From an uncultured Chloroflexota bacterium (GTDB taxonomy: Bacteria > Chloroflexota > Anaerolineae > Caldilineales > Caldilineaceae), in the NCBI GenBank assembly GCA_903879975.1, contig CAIRNL010000752.1:1-25209 (forward strand): a DNA stretch of 25,209 nucleotides, given 5' to 3'. Made by a program: the position numbers and the translations under genes. Of the stretch, positions 24,216 through 25,209 are shown one piece after another (position 1 is the stretch's first letter; every line of letters starts with the position of its first letter). The notes under the pieces were generated by a model, which was not told the DNA's origin, made no database searches, and saw only the letters and a program-made list of their open reading frames with translations.

Positions 24216-25209
24216 TTAGCTTGCACCGCGCAGCACGCTCCCATCTTCTAGGAAGAGCGCGCCCTCCTGGAAATTCTCCACGATAACATCCCCTTCGACC
24301 ATGACGTCGCGGCCAAAGACCACATCACCTTTGACGGTCAGCGTGCTGCAGCGGCGCAGCGACGGCGCACCGTGTGGGAAGCGCTCGATCATGTCGTCGT
24401 AAAGTTGGTAGTAGCGGTCGTCGAGCGTCACCACCGGCGGCGAGTCCCCCCGCTCGGTGGCCAGGTGCAGACCGTACTCGTCGCCCAACGCATACGCATC
24501 CGACATAAGCACCAGCAGGTCGCTATTCTTCTTGACTGGCACAAAGCGGCTGCGTGGTACGCGCAGCGCCTGCGCATTCTCGATCACGGCGATGGCTGCG
24601 CCCATGGCTGTCTCAAGCTGATAAACGCGCGGCGTTGACGGCTTGGCTGGATCGACGGACTTCTCGTTGCGGATGAGCGGCAGACCAAGGACGCCGTTGC
24701 GTTCAGCCAGGATCTGTGCCAGCGCTCGCAGGTTGATCCACAAGTTGTTGGTGTTGAAATAGCGGTAGAGTTGGACATCCTGAAAGGCCTGTTCCTCGTC
24801 GGGTGGGCACTGGGCAGACTCGCGCAGGATCAGGCGGCCGTCGCTGCTGCGTGCCAGGTGGCCGCCTTTACGATCGGCTGCTGTTCGGTCGGCCACTTCC
24901 ATCAGGAAGGGAATGCCCCGCTCGGCGACAAAACCCAGAATGGCAACATCAACGATGGCACCCAGGTTGTCAGCGTTGCTGACGAACGCATATTCGTAGC
25001 CGCGCGCCAGTAGGTCATCGAGCATACCACCTGCGACCAGCGCTGTGTAGATATCGCCGTGGCCGGGCGGGCACCATTCCTTCTCTGGGTCGTCCGGCCA
25101 TGTGGCGGGTGCAAGCGAGTCCTTCCAGATTTTGGGTTCCATGTGCTGTAAGAAATCGACTGGCACGTCCTGGGTAAAATCTGGGTAATCTGCCAGCGCC
25201 GCTAGCGAA
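24216..25209 (-). CDS. UTP-sugar-1-phosphate uridylyltransferase (UGP2-type), 5' part missing
   Basis: The C-terminal 330 residues of a gene that runs off the window end; the frame stays open to 25209, and the GTG at 25166 is internal. Conserved UDP-sugar pyrophosphorylase features occur in order: HMEPKIWKDSL, EWCPPGHGDIYTALVAGGML, YAFVSNADNLGAIVDVAIL, FLMEVADRTAADRKGG, YRYFNTNNLWINL, MGAAIAVIENAQALRVPRSRF and KKNSDLLVLMSDAY. The end (about 275-320) has the hexapeptide-like beta helix (LTVKGDVVFGRDVMVEGDV) that forms oligomer contacts in eukaryotic UGP2. It makes UDP-glucose or a similar UDP-sugar from UTP and sugar-1-phosphate and could supply the glycan genes of this region. UDP-N-acetylglucosamine pyrophosphorylase is less likely. 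The missing N-terminus would hold the nucleotide-binding loop. Confidence 0.87.
   Translation of the reverse strand, partial: SLAALADYPDFTQDVPVDFLQHMEPKIWKDSLAPATWPDDPEKEWCPPGHGDIYTALVAGGMLDDLLARGYEYAFVSNADNLGAIVDVAILGFVAERGIPFLMEVADRTAADRKGGHLARSSDGRLILRESAQCPPDEEQAFQDVQLYRYFNTNNLWINLRALAQILAERNGVLGLPLIRNEKSVDPAKPSTPRVYQLETAMGAAIAVIENAQALRVPRSRFVPVKKNSDLLVLMSDAYALGDEYGLHLATERGDSPPVVTLDDRYYQLYDDMIERFPHGAPSLRRCSTLTVKGDVVFGRDVMVEGDVIVENFQEGALFLEDGSVLRGAS

Noticed and set aside
1..25209. tRNA, rRNA, CRISPR array, insertion sequence or phage attachment site
   Set aside because: No clover-leaf, regularly spaced repeat, transposase motif or terminal inverted repeat was recognised on either strand by eye. 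A covariance-model scan would be decisive.

Overview
The window is a bacterial chromosomal segment, densely coding and GC-rich, with no tRNA, rRNA, CRISPR array or recognisable insertion sequence. Gene content suggests a Chloroflexota (Anaerolineae/Caldilinea-like) organism: a GT39 protein with a soluble C-terminal beta domain, an adjacent hrcA-grpE pair, a Rad50/Mre11-like SbcCD pair, a UGP2-type uridylyltransferase and a fused double FemAB protein. The lineage is inferred from gene content only.

Layout. Positions 1-2616 form a small efflux locus: a MarR regulator with an ABC exporter half-gene downstream of it (cut by the window edge) and a divergent MFS transporter. A Nudix hydrolase with a winged-helix tail (2647-3366, minus) follows. 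It is separated from a plus-strand block by a 180-bp region that carries a 25-bp near-palindrome.

Positions 3547-9677 (plus) form a likely cell-envelope glycan operon: a flippase-like/LPG-synthase membrane protein, a GT39 polyprenyl-sugar glycosyltransferase, a lipoprotein with PNxDG repeats, a GT2 glycosyltransferase broken by a one-base frameshift at a C6 tract, and a second GT2 enzyme of the WaaE type. The genes are tightly packed and partly overlapping.

Positions 9634-20731 (minus) are one uninterrupted run of eight genes: GT2, a polyprenyl-phosphate sugar phosphotransferase, hrcA, grpE, a double-GNAT protein, sbcD, sbcC and a receiver-GAF-histidine kinase. Gaps are mostly between -8 and 49 bp, with one of 103 bp before sbcD. 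A good sigma-70-like promoter with an extended -10 lies just upstream at 20775-20803. The run joins surface polysaccharide initiation, protein-folding stress control, double-strand-break processing and signalling, which is an unusual mixture.

Positions 20931-25209 hold glutamate formimidoyltransferase (minus), a divergent 753-residue protein made of two fused FemAB aminoacyl-transferase copies (plus), and the C-terminal part of a UTP-sugar-1-phosphate uridylyltransferase (minus) that runs off the end. The uridylyltransferase would feed activated sugar to the glycan genes. The most noteworthy items are the fused FemAB protein, the C6 frameshift, the mixed minus-strand run and the candidate operators. 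I did not find a convincing wholly new system.
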